Positions 1-9,095 of a stretch of 64,000 bases of DNA are shown here, in pieces. Origin of the DNA: Methylorubrum populi (lineage in GTDB: Bacteria > Pseudomonadota > Alphaproteobacteria > Rhizobiales > Beijerinckiaceae); assembly GCF_002355515.1 (NCBI RefSeq), contig NZ_AP014809.1, positions 3,062,501-3,126,500 of the forward strand. Reading direction: 5' to 3'. Under the pieces are notes generated by a model. The model was not told the DNA's origin. It saw nothing but the letters and a program-made list of their open reading frames with translations, and did no database searches. Position numbers and translations under genes: made by a program. Within the stretch, counting starts at the first letter, position 1; each line of letters starts with the position of its first letter.

Positions 1-1866
1 GACTATGTCTGGTGGCGCGGCGAGGGGCAGCCGGAGGCGCACTTCGTCACGGTGGGGTTCCGTGCCGATGACGGGAGCGGCTTTGCCGTGACGCGCTCGC
101 GCGAGACCGGCGCCGACCGGGACGCGGCCCGCATCGAGGCACTGCTCTGCGTCCCGGGCGCGAAGCCCGAGCGGGCGCTGCAGCAGGTCTGCAGGACCTC
201 CATCATCCGCGACGAATGGATCGCGGCGCTCAGCCTCGACCTGACGGAAACGCAGCGCTTCGAGCTCGTGCGGGCGGCGCTGGGCGCCATCGAAGGCCCG
301 GATTACGCCGCCAAGGCGCGCGAGGTCATGTCCTCCGCCGAGGGCGCGCACAATACGGCCGCGCACGCCTACGAGGAGGCGCGCGCGCGCCTGACGGCGG
401 CGTTGACCGATCTGGAGGAGACCCGGGACGTCGCCCTGCAGGCCGGCGACATCGCCGCCGCCCTGTCCAGCCTGGACGGACTGACGCCGGCCGGCGGCCA
501 GGACTTGGGCAGCCGGGTCGCGGCGGCGCGGCAGGCGCTGGCCCGCCGCCGGCTGAGCCTCGGCGAGATGGGTGGGGTCGCGGACGAGGTTCGCGCGGTG
601 ACCGCGCTGCGCGACACGGTCGCCGGCCCCGATTTCCGCGCGGGCCGGGACGCGGCGGCGGTGGCGGCGGCCGAGGCCGAGGCCGCGGTCCGGGCGGCCC
701 GCCACGCGCTGGAGGCTGCCGAGGCGCGCCTTCACAAGGAGCAGGAGACCGACGCGCTCGCCGCGTCGCTGGCCATCCTGGTCGACCATGGCAGCCGGGT
801 CGGGCTTCATGACGACCGCTGCCCGCTCTGTCGCGCGCCGCAAGGCGCCTCCGAATTCGAGACGGGGCTCGCGGCTGCGCGCGAGCGGCTCGCCGCCCGG
901 CGCTCGGGGGTGCCGGAGGCGCGCGCCGAACTCGCGGCGGCCCGGACCCGGCACGAGGCCGCGGCCGAGATCCTGCGGGAGACCGAGGCGGCGGTCCTCC
1001 GGTTCGCGTCCGCCGAGGCCGAGCTGTCGGCCCGCGAAGAGGCGCTGTCGGCCGAGCTCGTGCGACGCTCGCTGGACGGGAAGCTCGCGCACGACGCCGG
1101 CGCCCTCGACGCGGCCGTGCAGGCCGAACGGAGCCGGTTGATCGACCTGGAGCGGAGCATCCTCACCTTGGAAGCCTCGCAGGCGGTGGAACGCGTGACG
1201 GACCTAGAAGCGCATCTCGAAGCGCTCCGGGTGGAAGCCGACGCCGCGGCGGACCGGCTCGCGCGGGCCCGCGCGGCCGTGACCGCCGCCCGGACGCTGG
1301 ACCGTACCGTCCGCAGGACGAATGCCGAGATCATCGACGAGCGCCTCGCGGTCATCAGCCCGCTGCTGAACGAGCTGTATCAACGGCTCCGCCCGCACTC
1401 CGAGTGGCGCACCATCGATTACGGCATACGCGGCGACGTGAAGCGCTTCCTGAGCTTGAGGGTCGGCAACGGGCTGAACCCGCAATTCGTGTTCAGCAGC
1501 GGGCAGAGGCGTGCGGCCGGCCTGGCCTTCCTCCTCTCCGTTCACCTGTCCCGACCGTGGTGCACCTGGCGGACGCTCATGCTCGACGACCCGGTCCAGC
1601 ACATCGACGATTTCCGGGCCCTGCACCTCGTCGAGGTGCTCTCAGCCCTGCAGCGATCGGGCCGGCAGATCGTCTGTGCCGTCGAGGATCCGTCGCTGGC
1701 TGAGTTGCTGTGCCGGCGCCTGATCAGCGAGCCCACGTCGCCCGGCCGGCGTCACGACCTGGATCTGGTTTCCGGGGGCGGGGCCTCGATCACCCGCTCG
1801 ACGGATATCGCACCGGCAATGGCCGGCGTGCTCGGGAGGACCAGGGACCTGAGTGCGGCCGGCTGA
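1..1866 (+). CDS. SMC/Rad50-like ATPase with zinc-hook motif, 5' end outside window
   Basis: The reading frame is open from base 1 and runs 621 codons to TGA, so the N-terminus (including any Walker A) lies upstream of the window. The visible part is mostly Ala/Glu/Arg-rich heptad-like sequence, consistent with long coiled coils. These flank a CPLC motif at visible residues 274-277 that resembles a Rad50/SbcC zinc hook. The C-terminus carries an ABC-type signature (SSGQRR, from residue 499) and a Walker B/D-loop (LMLDDPVQHID, with the DD at 529-530). Such proteins act in DNA end processing or, as accessory-locus ATPases, in anti-phage defence; which applies here cannot be told. It converges on the minus-strand exonuclease/AAA+ cluster. 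The family is clear, the function unknown. Confidence 0.8.
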   Translation, partial: DYVWWRGEGQPEAHFVTVGFRADDGSGFAVTRSRETGADRDAARIEALLCVPGAKPERALQQVCRTSIIRDEWIAALSLDLTETQRFELVRAALGAIEGPDYAAKAREVMSSAEGAHNTAAHAYEEARARLTAALTDLEETRDVALQAGDIAAALSSLDGLTPAGGQDLGSRVAAARQALARRRLSLGEMGGVADEVRAVTALRDTVAGPDFRAGRDAAAVAAAEAEAAVRAARHALEAAEARLHKEQETDALAASLAILVDHGSRVGLHDDRCPLCRAPQGASEFETGLAAARERLAARRSGVPEARAELAAARTRHEAAAEILRETEAAVLRFASAEAELSAREEALSAELVRRSLDGKLAHDAGALDAAVQAERSRLIDLERSILTLEASQAVERVTDLEAHLEALRVEADAAADRLARARAAVTAARTLDRTVRRTNAEIIDERLAVISPLLNELYQRLRPHSEWRTIDYGIRGDVKRFLSLRVGNGLNPQFVFSSGQRRAAGLAFLLSVHLSRPWCTWRTLMLDDPVQHIDDFRALHLVEVLSALQRSGRQIVCAVEDPSLAELLCRRLISEPTSPGRRHDLDLVSGGGASITRSTDIAPAMAGVLGRTRDLSAAG

Positions 1867-2145
1867 AACGGCGCGGGTATCCGCCGGCGTCGCGGCCCAT
1901 CCGGCCGGGGCAAGTGTCCCACCCGCGATAGACGCGCCCGTACCCTCGACGACGGAAGGCTGCGCGCGTGCGACGGCCGTGCTCGCCGCGACCCATCGGC
2001 GATGGGGACGTCCGTCGGGACAGGCCGGCGGTGCCAGCGCTCCCCACGGCGGCGGCCCGGTCCCAGTCGTTGGCCCCGCCGACCAAGCCCTCGTCGCCGG
2101 CGAGCCCGTCCCGGTCGTGCGCGGGAGCGTCCAGGCCGGCCGACC

Positions 2146-3123
2146 TCAGCCCGCCACGGCGGGCCAAGCCTGCGGCGGCCGGGAGACGAAGGCGGACCGG
2201 GATTCGGTCGCCCGCCGCCATGCGTCCACGAAGGCACCGAGGTGCGGGCGCGCCGCCCGTTCGGACTCCAGGTACCGGATCAGGCCGTCGATGGCAGCGT
2301 CGTGGGCCTCCGGGCCGGTCCTTCCGGTGAGGTGCGCCCAGCGCAGGTACAGCACGAAGAGGTTCAGGCAGTCGGTCTCGCAATAGGCCCGCACGCGCCC
2401 GATCTCGCCGCGGGCGATCATGGCGGCGACCTGCGAGCCGTGCTCGCCCAGCTTCCCGGGCAGGGCCAGGAGCCCGGCGGCCTCCTCCAGGGTCAGCCGC
2501 GCGCAGGCCCCGAACTCGGCCAGGACCTCCATCAGGTCCGCGTGCCAGTCTACGGCGTAGCGGTGGCCGTAGCCGTCCCACTTGGTCCCCCTCCTGTACC
2601 AGGAGGGCACCGCGATACCGTGCATCAACGAGCGCAGCAGGAGCGTGGGGAGGTCGAAGCTGCGGCCGTTCCAGGTGACGACCCTGTAGCGGCCGGCCGC
2701 GAAGAACTTCCAGAAGGCCCGCAGCAGGCGCTCCTCATCCCATCCAGGCTCGCCCCCGCTCCGGCACGACCGGATCTGGTATGCCTCGGTTCCGGTCGCC
2801 GCGTCGCGGGCGATGGCTGCCTCGACGAAGGAGACCGCGACCACCTTGTGCCAGGCCGCCTTCGGAAATTTCTCGGACGGCCAATCCGACGGAACCTGCT
2901 CCTCGTCGGGCACCGTCTCGATATCGAGGACGAGCAACGCCTGGTGGAGGCCGGCCGGCTCCGCGACGCCGGTCCGCGCCTCCGGCCGGTCCGGACGGTG
3001 TCTCTGAGGCGCCGCGGGGGCGTGGCCGTCGAGCAACGTCGCGCCCGCGGCGAGGCGGGCCGCGCCGCCCGGCGCCTGGAGTCCGGGGCGCGCGGTCACG
3101 TTCGCGATGGCGTTGAGGGACAT
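2146..3123 (-). CDS. DEDDy 3'-5' exonuclease, PolB-exonuclease-like (PF10108 type)
   Basis: This is a 325-residue protein starting MSLNAIA; the frame extends further upstream but that part is low-complexity, overlaps the neighbouring gene and shows no domain. After a Pro/Arg-rich N-terminus of about 60 residues, Exo I is LVLDIET (D67, E69), Exo II is WNGRSFDLP (D157) and Exo III is YCETD (Y247, D251). That is the four-acid DEDDy arrangement of proofreading exonucleases. It resembles the stand-alone family related to the exonuclease domain of DNA polymerase B. It probably degrades single-stranded DNA or RNA ends 3' to 5'. It is the last gene of the minus-strand cluster, 119 bases after the degenerate phosphoesterase. 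Confidence 0.82.
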   Translation of the reverse strand: MSLNAIANVTARPGLQAPGGAARLAAGATLLDGHAPAAPQRHRPDRPEARTGVAEPAGLHQALLVLDIETVPDEEQVPSDWPSEKFPKAAWHKVVAVSFVEAAIARDAATGTEAYQIRSCRSGGEPGWDEERLLRAFWKFFAAGRYRVVTWNGRSFDLPTLLLRSLMHGIAVPSWYRRGTKWDGYGHRYAVDWHADLMEVLAEFGACARLTLEEAAGLLALPGKLGEHGSQVAAMIARGEIGRVRAYCETDCLNLFVLYLRWAHLTGRTGPEAHDAAIDGLIRYLESERAARPHLGAFVDAWRRATESRSAFVSRPPQAWPAVAG

Positions 3124-3242
3124 GTCGAGACCTTTCCGGGTTCGCGCCGCGGCGGGCTGCGGGAGGCGGGGCTCAAAGGGGCTTCCCGTGGTCCGCGGCA
3201 GCCCTCGCAGGCTCGCTGGGCGGAAAACGGAGGGGAGAGGGT

Positions 3243-4097
3243 TCAGACGCAGACGACGAGCGCCGGGTCGAAAGCCCGGTTGCCCTGCCTCCGCCATGGA
3301 TTGGCCAGCACCCGGGTCCTTCCGATGTGATAGTCCGCCGCCGCCGGCACGCGGCCGTGGACCCAGAGCGCCGGCGCGCCCCATGCCCGGAGGACGTCCT
3401 CCAGGTCGGACGCGAAGGTCGTGGCCTCCCACTCCTCGCACTGCCACTCCGGCCAGCCCGGATGCAGCGAACGCGCCGACGGCGCGTGGTGGGTCAGGAC
3501 CACGGCCCGGTCGCCGGGACGCACCCCGGCGGCCAGCGATGATGGCGGGACCGAGATGCCGTTGGACTGGATAACGACGCTCGTGAGGAAGTCCTCGATG
3601 TAGGCGCGTGACCGGGCATGGGCACCGGCCGCGTCGTACGGGCCCCAGGTCCGGTCGCGCTCCGCCAAAATGTTGTCGCCGCCCCGCCACATGTTGCGCG
3701 CGCGCGCCCGCGCGCCGCCGGCGTATGCCGCACCGCCGAGCGCCCAGTCGGTCCAGAGCGTCGCCCCCACAACGTGGACGGCAGCCCCCCGCCCGTCGTC
3801 GAGCCGGACGGCCTCATCCATCAGCACGGTGATCCCGAGTTCACGCCCCCTCTCGCGCCCGAGCCGCAGGGTCTCGTGCGGAGGCAAGCCGCCGCGGTAC
3901 TCGCTGATCCCCGGCACCAGCACCACGGGTCGGCCGGCCCTCCGGTCGCCGAGCGCCCCGGCGAGCCACTCGACCGCGGCCACCAGCCCCTCGGAGATCC
4001 CGCCGGCGACCAGCAGGGCGTCATGGTCCGGAAGCGGATCCGGCAGGGCGAACGCGCCGTCGCGGACGGCGAGGTCGGACATGATCCAGAGCCGCAT
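3243..4097 (-). CDS. metallophosphoesterase paralogue with degenerate active site
   Basis: This 284-residue protein aligns along its length with the intact phosphoesterase at 6455-7228; shared blocks include GATLWTD, LTHH and ALWVHG. Most metal ligands are gone. SDLH has become SDLA (H10 lost), AGD is AGG (position 33), GNHE is GISE (64-66) and GHVH is GRVP (248-251). D8 and the HH pair at 203-204 remain. The reading frame is intact and the fold-defining hydrophobic segments are kept, so it looks like a maintained pseudoenzyme, not a decaying gene. The start at MRLWIMSDL matches the start of its paralogue. A structural or regulatory role beside the active copy is inference. Confidence 0.78.
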   Translation of the reverse strand: MRLWIMSDLAVRDGAFALPDPLPDHDALLVAGGISEGLVAAVEWLAGALGDRRAGRPVVLVPGISEYRGGLPPHETLRLGRERGRELGITVLMDEAVRLDDGRGAAVHVVGATLWTDWALGGAAYAGGARARARNMWRGGDNILAERDRTWGPYDAAGAHARSRAYIEDFLTSVVIQSNGISVPPSSLAAGVRPGDRAVVLTHHAPSARSLHPGWPEWQCEEWEATTFASDLEDVLRAWGAPALWVHGRVPAAADYHIGRTRVLANPWRRQGNRAFDPALVVCV

Positions 4098-4300
4098 CCC
4101 CTCCGACCGGGCGGGAAGCAGGGGGGTCCGCGCGTTGGAGGCCGCGGTCGCGTCCAGGCTGCGGCGGGCGCGCCCGGGCCGGAAGACCGGGGGCAGGACA
4201 TACGGTTCGGGCAGGATGCGGCCTGACAATGTCCGGGGTTCTCCGTCGCGAAGCGGCGGGCAGGGGCGCCGGCCGCGCTGTGGGGTGGGGCGAGTGGCGG

Positions 4301-6106
4301 TCAGTGCCTGACGGCCGCCTGCTCCCGGTGGCGCAGCAAGACGTCCAGCATCCGGCGGAGGCGGCGCACCGAACCGCCCCGCCACGCCCTGCGGAGGACC
4401 CTCACCTCCTCGCCCGTCAGCCCCTGGACCCAGCGCGGGTCGGTCCCGCGCTCGGCCGCGGCCTGGGCGAGCAGGGCGGGGAGCAGCGCCTCAAGATGCT
4501 CGGGACCTGGATGCGGGAACTCGATCCGCCTCAGCCTGTCGAGCAGGGGCGCCGGCAAGTTCCAGTCCACGTTCGCCGTCGCCACCACGGAGACCCAGGA
4601 GAGGTCGAGCTCCGCCTGCACGCAGGGGTCGGGGAACCGTGCGGCGGTCTCGGGCTCTAGGAAGGAAATCATGCCATCCCAGAGCCGTCCGTAGTCGCTG
4701 CGGGTCGGTGCCTTGTCCACCTCGTCCACCAGGACGAGGGGGTTGGCTTGCAGGAACCGGTTCACCGCCATGAACGGTCGCGCCGGCTCGGCGGAGTACC
4801 ACCGCCGCTCCGTGCCGCCGAAGCTCGCCCCGGCGTCGTTCGAGCCGTCGACCCGGAAGACCCCGGTCCCGAGCTCCTCGCCCAACCGGCGGACGAAGCG
4901 CGACTTCCCGCTGCCGGGCGGGCCCACGATGAGGAGGTGGCCGAGGCGGACGAACGGCTTGCCCACCAGATCGCATAGGACGAAATCGACGGCCCCGCCC
5001 GCCTGGGGGAACTCGTAGAGCAGCCGGCGCCGGACGCGCACGAGATCGGGCGTCGGGACCAACGGGAGGGGCTTGGCGATGGACTTCTCGTACCCCTTGG
5101 TCACGTCGCGGCCCTTGCCGGAGCCGGTGGCGCCGATGGCCGGACAGACCAGGACGTGTCCCTCGGGCACGCCCGCGTCGGGCTCGTCCGCCGGCGCGGG
5201 CGCGGCGCTCCCGGGCATTTCGGCGGTCTTGCGCGCGGCGGCCAGCTCGGCGCGCCTGCGCTCGGCGGCGCGGGCGCGCCGCTCGACGGGTCCGAGCGCC
5301 GCCTCGCCGAACCGGAGCGCCGCGCTCCCGATCCCCTCGGTGCCGTAGTAGCGCTCGGTCTCGCCGACGGCGAGCGCGGACAGGCCGAGCGCCAGGGCGC
5401 GGGCCTGCACCCGCAGGTCCGCGATGGCCGCGTCGATGGCCTCGACCCACGCCCGGCGCAGAACCTCGGCCCGGGCGTCCTCGGGCACGGGCAAGGGCAG
5501 GAGTCCGTGCCGGCCCGCCTCGGCCGAGACGAAGCTGTCGTCGTCGTCGTCGAACTCCTCCGCCATGTCGAGGAGCCGGAGGATCGCCGCGCTCTCGTCG
5601 ATGCGCGGCAGCTCCCGCCACATCGAGGCGGCCAAGCGCGCCGCGGCCGACCGGTCGGCGGGCGAGGCGGTCAACACGAGGACCGCGTCCGCGATCTCCC
5701 GGACCGTGACGGAGTCGTGGGCGGCCGCGAACCCGTCGAGGAGGCCGACGAGCGTGCGGGCCTCCGCGGGATGGACCTCTGACGGCCGCTCCTCGCGGCC
5801 GTCAGAGCGCAACCTCAGGACGCGCCTGAGCAGGGCCCTGGGGCCCCGCGGCGCCGTCCCGGCGGCCATCTCCGGAAGGTCGTCGTGGATGTCCCGCGCC
5901 GGTCCTTGCGCGATCCAGGCCAGGACCGCCTCGCCGAGGCCGGCGTCGACGGCCCCCGCGTCGCGCGCCAGCATCACCGGCACCCGACCGTACAAGCCGT
6001 CGGGATCTAGGCCCGCACGCAGGATGCGCGGCAGGTGGCGCAGGACGATCCTGCGCGCGAGGCTCGGGGGTACGACAGGACCGGTCAAAGGAAATTCGTC
6101 CTCCAT
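4301..6106 (-). CDS. Lon-type AAA+ ATPase without protease domain
   Basis: This is a 601-residue protein. Residues 1-300 are a helical region of unknown fold with an Asp stretch (about 186-190) and an Arg/Ala-rich helix (about 274-294). A C-terminal AAA+ module has Walker A GPPGSGKS at 395-402, a following GTERRWY segment and Walker B VLVDEVDKA. The Walker B and surrounding sequence most resemble the Lon ATPase. The protein ends about 60 residues after the AAA lid, so no Lon protease domain follows. It is likely an ATP-driven remodeller or adaptor of unknown target. The start MEDEFPL was chosen because upstream sequence in frame overlaps the 95-residue gene. It sits between the two phosphoesterase paralogues. 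Confidence 0.75.
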   Translation of the reverse strand: MEDEFPLTGPVVPPSLARRIVLRHLPRILRAGLDPDGLYGRVPVMLARDAGAVDAGLGEAVLAWIAQGPARDIHDDLPEMAAGTAPRGPRALLRRVLRLRSDGREERPSEVHPAEARTLVGLLDGFAAAHDSVTVREIADAVLVLTASPADRSAAARLAASMWRELPRIDESAAILRLLDMAEEFDDDDDSFVSAEAGRHGLLPLPVPEDARAEVLRRAWVEAIDAAIADLRVQARALALGLSALAVGETERYYGTEGIGSAALRFGEAALGPVERRARAAERRRAELAAARKTAEMPGSAAPAPADEPDAGVPEGHVLVCPAIGATGSGKGRDVTKGYEKSIAKPLPLVPTPDLVRVRRRLLYEFPQAGGAVDFVLCDLVGKPFVRLGHLLIVGPPGSGKSRFVRRLGEELGTGVFRVDGSNDAGASFGGTERRWYSAEPARPFMAVNRFLQANPLVLVDEVDKAPTRSDYGRLWDGMISFLEPETAARFPDPCVQAELDLSWVSVVATANVDWNLPAPLLDRLRRIEFPHPGPEHLEALLPALLAQAAAERGTDPRWVQGLTGEEVRVLRRAWRGGSVRRLRRMLDVLLRHREQAAVRH

Positions 6107-6123
6107 CTTCGTGGTCCGACGCG

Positions 6124-6411
6124 TCAGGCTTCGCCGCGCTGGCCGAGGCGCAGCCAGCCCTCCTCCGTCAGCGCCCATCCGAGGTTCGGGTCGAGCGCCC
6201 ACATCCGGCCCGTCAGCACGGCGCTCCCGTCGATCACGCCGACGATGGCGGGAAGCGGCTGCGAGGCGGGCACCCAGCCCTCGACGAGGGGGGCCCACGC
6301 GAGCTCCCTGCGGATCGGCGACGCCCCCGCGACGACCCGCTCCAGGCGGCCGAGCAGCGTGCGCAGGGCGGCGACCTGCTCGTGCAGGTCGGCCGGAAGG
6401 TAGGCGGTCAT
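6124..6411 (-). CDS. small hypothetical protein in the phosphoesterase/AAA+ cluster
   Basis: This 95-residue protein was not recognised. The N-terminal third looks like one amphipathic helix (residues 6-27). The rest is mixed, with Trp-containing segments (WAPLVEGW, MWALDPNLGW) suggesting a compact beta-rich fold. It lies 17 bases upstream of the AAA+ start and 43 bases after the intact phosphoesterase, on the same strand, so it is probably co-transcribed. No signal peptide or membrane segment is visible. Confidence 0.55.
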   Translation of the reverse strand: MTAYLPADLHEQVAALRTLLGRLERVVAGASPIRRELAWAPLVEGWVPASQPLPAIVGVIDGSAVLTGRMWALDPNLGWALTEEGWLRLGQRGEA

Positions 6412-6454
6412 CCAAGTCCCCCGTTTGCCGCGACGCCCGATGCGGGAGGCGTCC

Positions 6455-7228
6455 TCACGCGCCGACCTCCACCACGAGATCCGCGCGGAAGGCCGGGTTC
6501 TCGGAGCCGTACCCGCGGGGGTTGCAGATCACCCGTGTGGCGGCGTGCACGTAGTCGAGGCTGGCGTGGACGTGACCGTGAACCCAGAGGGCGGGGCGCC
6601 GGTCCTCGATCATCGGCCCGAGATCGGAGACGAAGGCCGGGTTCAGCGGGTCGCCGGCGAAGGCCGGCGCGACGGAGGCCGGTGCCGGGCCGTGGTGCGT
6701 GACCACCACCTGGGGCAACCCGCCGGGGGTCTCCCGGAGGACGGCGTCCAGGAAGGCGCGCGAGGCCTCGTGCAGGCCGAGCGCCTCCTCCGGGCGGAAG
6801 GGCCGCCGCGCGTGGCCCCAGCGGATGCGCCGGTGGTCGTTGAGGCCACGGCCGGCGGCGTCCATCGCCGCCCGCCGCCGTTCAAGGCCATCGAGCGCAT
6901 AGTCGGTCCAGAGGGTGGCCCCGCAGAACCGGACGCCGCCGAGCGTGACCGCCTCGTCCTCCAGCAGGTGAATGCCGGCGGCTTGCGCGGCGGCACGGCC
7001 CAGCGCGAGTTCCTCGCCGTGGATGCGGCGGTAAAACTCGTGGTTGCCGGCGACCATCACGACCGGCATGTGGCGTCCGAGCGCTTCGGCCGCCCAGTCC
7101 ACCGCGGCGCCCAGCCCCTCGCAGACGTCGCCAGCGACGACCACCACGTCGGCTTCGGGGATACGGGCCGGGTTCCACGGTGGCCCTCCCACTCCTTGGT
7201 GGAGGTCCGACAGGATCCAGATGCGCAT
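6455..7228 (-). CDS. calcineurin-like metallophosphoesterase
   Basis: This 257-residue protein carries the full ligand set: SDLH (D8, H10), AGD (D34), GNHE (N62, H63), THH (H178, H179) and GHVH (H219, H221). The family hydrolyses phosphomono- or diesters (nucleotides, cyclic nucleotides, DNA or protein phosphates) with two metals. The substrate cannot be read from sequence. It has a degenerate paralogue four genes away in this listing (3243-4097), with the Lon-type ATPase between them. No signal peptide is seen, so it is cytoplasmic. Confidence 0.88.
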   Translation of the reverse strand: MRIWILSDLHQGVGGPPWNPARIPEADVVVVAGDVCEGLGAAVDWAAEALGRHMPVVMVAGNHEFYRRIHGEELALGRAAAQAAGIHLLEDEAVTLGGVRFCGATLWTDYALDGLERRRAAMDAAGRGLNDHRRIRWGHARRPFRPEEALGLHEASRAFLDAVLRETPGGLPQVVVTHHGPAPASVAPAFAGDPLNPAFVSDLGPMIEDRRPALWVHGHVHASLDYVHAATRVICNPRGYGSENPAFRADLVVEVGA

Positions 7229-7303
7229 GGGTGCCGTCCTTGGGCGATTGGGATGCGGGGCAGGGGTTCTCGGTCGGCGCCGGGGCGAACCGGTCCCGGT
7301 CGG

Positions 7304-7774
7304 TCACGGCCGCGGCGTCGGCGGGACGCGCGGCACCCAGGCCGCCCACCGCGCGGCGAGTTCGACCAGGTGACGCTCGTCCGGACGTCGGCGCGCCAAT
7401 CGCCTCAGCGCGCTTGCGAGGACGACCGGGGCGGTTCGATCACCGCACAAGGCACGCAGCAGCAGGGCGCTCGCGACGGTGTCGGCCGCCGGTCCGCTCA
7501 CCCCTTCCAGGCGCAGGACCGTGAGCGCGATGCGCGTGGTCGCGACCGGATCGCCCCGGAGCGCGGCGTCCCAGCGTCGCCGGGCGCAAGGGGGTTCGAC
7601 CGCGCGCAACACCATGAGGAGCGAGCGCGCCGTCGCGGGACCGAGGGACTGCGGCGGCACGACCCGCCACAGCCTGAGCATCGGGCGCGCGCGCCTCAGC
7701 GCGGCGTTGGCGGCGGGCGGGCACGCGGGAGCGGCCGGGCAGGCGTCGCGGCGCCCGGAAGCGGGTCGGGACAT
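7304..7774 (-). CDS. hypothetical helical protein
   Basis: This 156-residue, Arg/Ala/Leu-rich protein has no recognised motif. Most of it is predicted by eye to be alpha-helical (for example residues 30-60 and 75-125). It is on the minus strand 75 bases upstream of the intact phosphoesterase and 45 bases after the 357-residue gene, so it fits in one transcription unit. It is assigned as a gene from uninterrupted frame and operon position only. Confidence 0.45.
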   Translation of the reverse strand: MSRPASGRRDACPAAPACPPAANAALRRARPMLRLWRVVPPQSLGPATARSLLMVLRAVEPPCARRRWDAALRGDPVATTRIALTVLRLEGVSGPAADTVASALLLRALCGDRTAPVVLASALRRLARRRPDERHLVELAARWAAWVPRVPPTPRP

Positions 7775-7819
7775 GTCAGGCTATCTCCATGGCGTCGGGA
7801 TGGGCGGGAGGGCGCGCGC

Positions 7820-8893
7820 TCACTGGAGCCCCGCCGCCGGCGTCGCCTCTGCCGGTGTCCCCAGGCGATAGAGGCGCGACAGCGTCCGCGCCCAAGTTCT
7901 TCCGTCCGTGGCGAAGACGTCCGAGGTGAGGGTGGGGCGCCCGGAAGCGATGGTCGGGTGGCCGAAGGAGACGCCGGCAAGCACCCGCGTCCGGCCGCTC
8001 AGAAAACTCCAGGATTCCATGAGCGGCGCCCGCGCCATCTCCTCCGGAGCCGGTCCGCCTTGCTCCAGCGCCTCCAGCGCGTCGGCCAGGTCGCGCAGCC
8101 GGTCGCAGAGCCGCCGCTCGTCGGGGGTGACGGGCATCTCGGGATCGAGGCCGAGCGCGCGGGCGAACCGCCCGCTGTCGAGGGAAGCGACGAAGGGATC
8201 CTGGGCGGCCACCTCGATGGCGGCGAGAAGGAGCATGCCCTGGCGCACCGTTCCGGCCAGCGGATGGCCCGCCGCGACGGCGTGCGTCTCGGATCGCGTC
8301 GGCGCGGGCAGGGCAACGGGCAGGAACCGGCAGCCGTCACCGGCGCCGGCGCGGCGGAGGAGGGGGCGCATCGTCTGTTCGAAGCGCGTGGCGTCCGGGC
8401 CTCCTCCGGCCCGTCCGGCCCCGAGCAGCCAGACCGGGGCGGCGGATCCGGGCTCCGGCCCCACGCCGGAAGCCTGATCCGCCGCCGCCCGTCCCGAGAT
8501 CACCTGTTCCCCGCACTGGCCGAGGGCGAAGGCCGCGAGGCGCTCCTCCATGGCGCCCGGACCGACAACGACCACCGACAAGGCCGCCGCCTCGCGCAAG
8601 CTGCGGTAGGGGAGCCAGGAGAGCGGAAGGTCCAGGACGACGTCCCGCGCCGTCGCCCGCGCCTGCCTGATCAGATCCTCCGGATCGTCGAAGGTGACGA
8701 GGTCGCCGGGTTCGGCCTCGACGACGCACAGGGCCTCTGGCATCGTCTCCGGGATCCGGGCAAGGCCCTGTCCCCGCTCGGTGATCCTCAGCAACGTGGC
8801 GGGCCGTGCGGCGGTCGTCAGGGCGTGGGCCGCCGCGAGGGCGGCATGGGTCGCGGCCGAACGGCCATCGGCCCCGTAGAAGGCGTAGAGCAT
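7820..8893 (-). CDS. hypothetical protein, possible degenerate ParA/MinD-like fold
   Basis: This is a 357-residue protein starting MLYAFYGADGRSAAT. The N-terminal pattern (beta strand, Gly-rich loop, helix of small residues, then strand LLRI) looks like a ParA/MinD P-loop, but the loop GADGRSAAT lacks the Walker lysine. A later VVLDLPLSW could match the Walker A' / switch region position. The resemblance is weak and is inference. It is the first gene of the minus-strand cluster and its start lies about 100 bases from a palindrome shared with the divergent Xre regulator. The longer upstream start (to 8929) was not preferred because it runs into the promoter region. Confidence 0.6.
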   Translation of the reverse strand: MLYAFYGADGRSAATHAALAAAHALTTAARPATLLRITERGQGLARIPETMPEALCVVEAEPGDLVTFDDPEDLIRQARATARDVVLDLPLSWLPYRSLREAAALSVVVVGPGAMEERLAAFALGQCGEQVISGRAAADQASGVGPEPGSAAPVWLLGAGRAGGGPDATRFEQTMRPLLRRAGAGDGCRFLPVALPAPTRSETHAVAAGHPLAGTVRQGMLLLAAIEVAAQDPFVASLDSGRFARALGLDPEMPVTPDERRLCDRLRDLADALEALEQGGPAPEEMARAPLMESWSFLSGRTRVLAGVSFGHPTIASGRPTLTSDVFATDGRTWARTLSRLYRLGTPAEATPAAGLQ

Positions 8894-8990
8894 GGAGCAG
8901 TCCCATCCCGAGAGAGCGGAGCGGGCCACGGATGCCGGCGATGGAGTGGGACCACGCGCGGACGGGCGAGCTCAAACAACGAGATGTAAC

Positions 8991-9008
8991 TATACCACGG
9001 GTGTAATA
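8991..9008. promoter_or_regulatory. imperfect palindrome, candidate operator between divergent genes
   Basis: TATACCACGGGTGTAATA is an 18-base sequence with 12 positions in dyad symmetry (TAT..CAC..GTG..ATA). It lies in an unusually AT-rich pocket between the start of the seven-gene minus-strand cluster (8893) and the Xre regulator. Its place fits an autoregulatory Xre operator controlling both directions. Confidence 0.4.
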
Positions 9009-9095
9009 TTTTATCACGAGCAAAGCAAGCCGCCGCTCGACTTATCCTCAGCCAACGTCGAAGCGCTGGAGCCCGGCGCCCCCCTTCCGGGCGTT

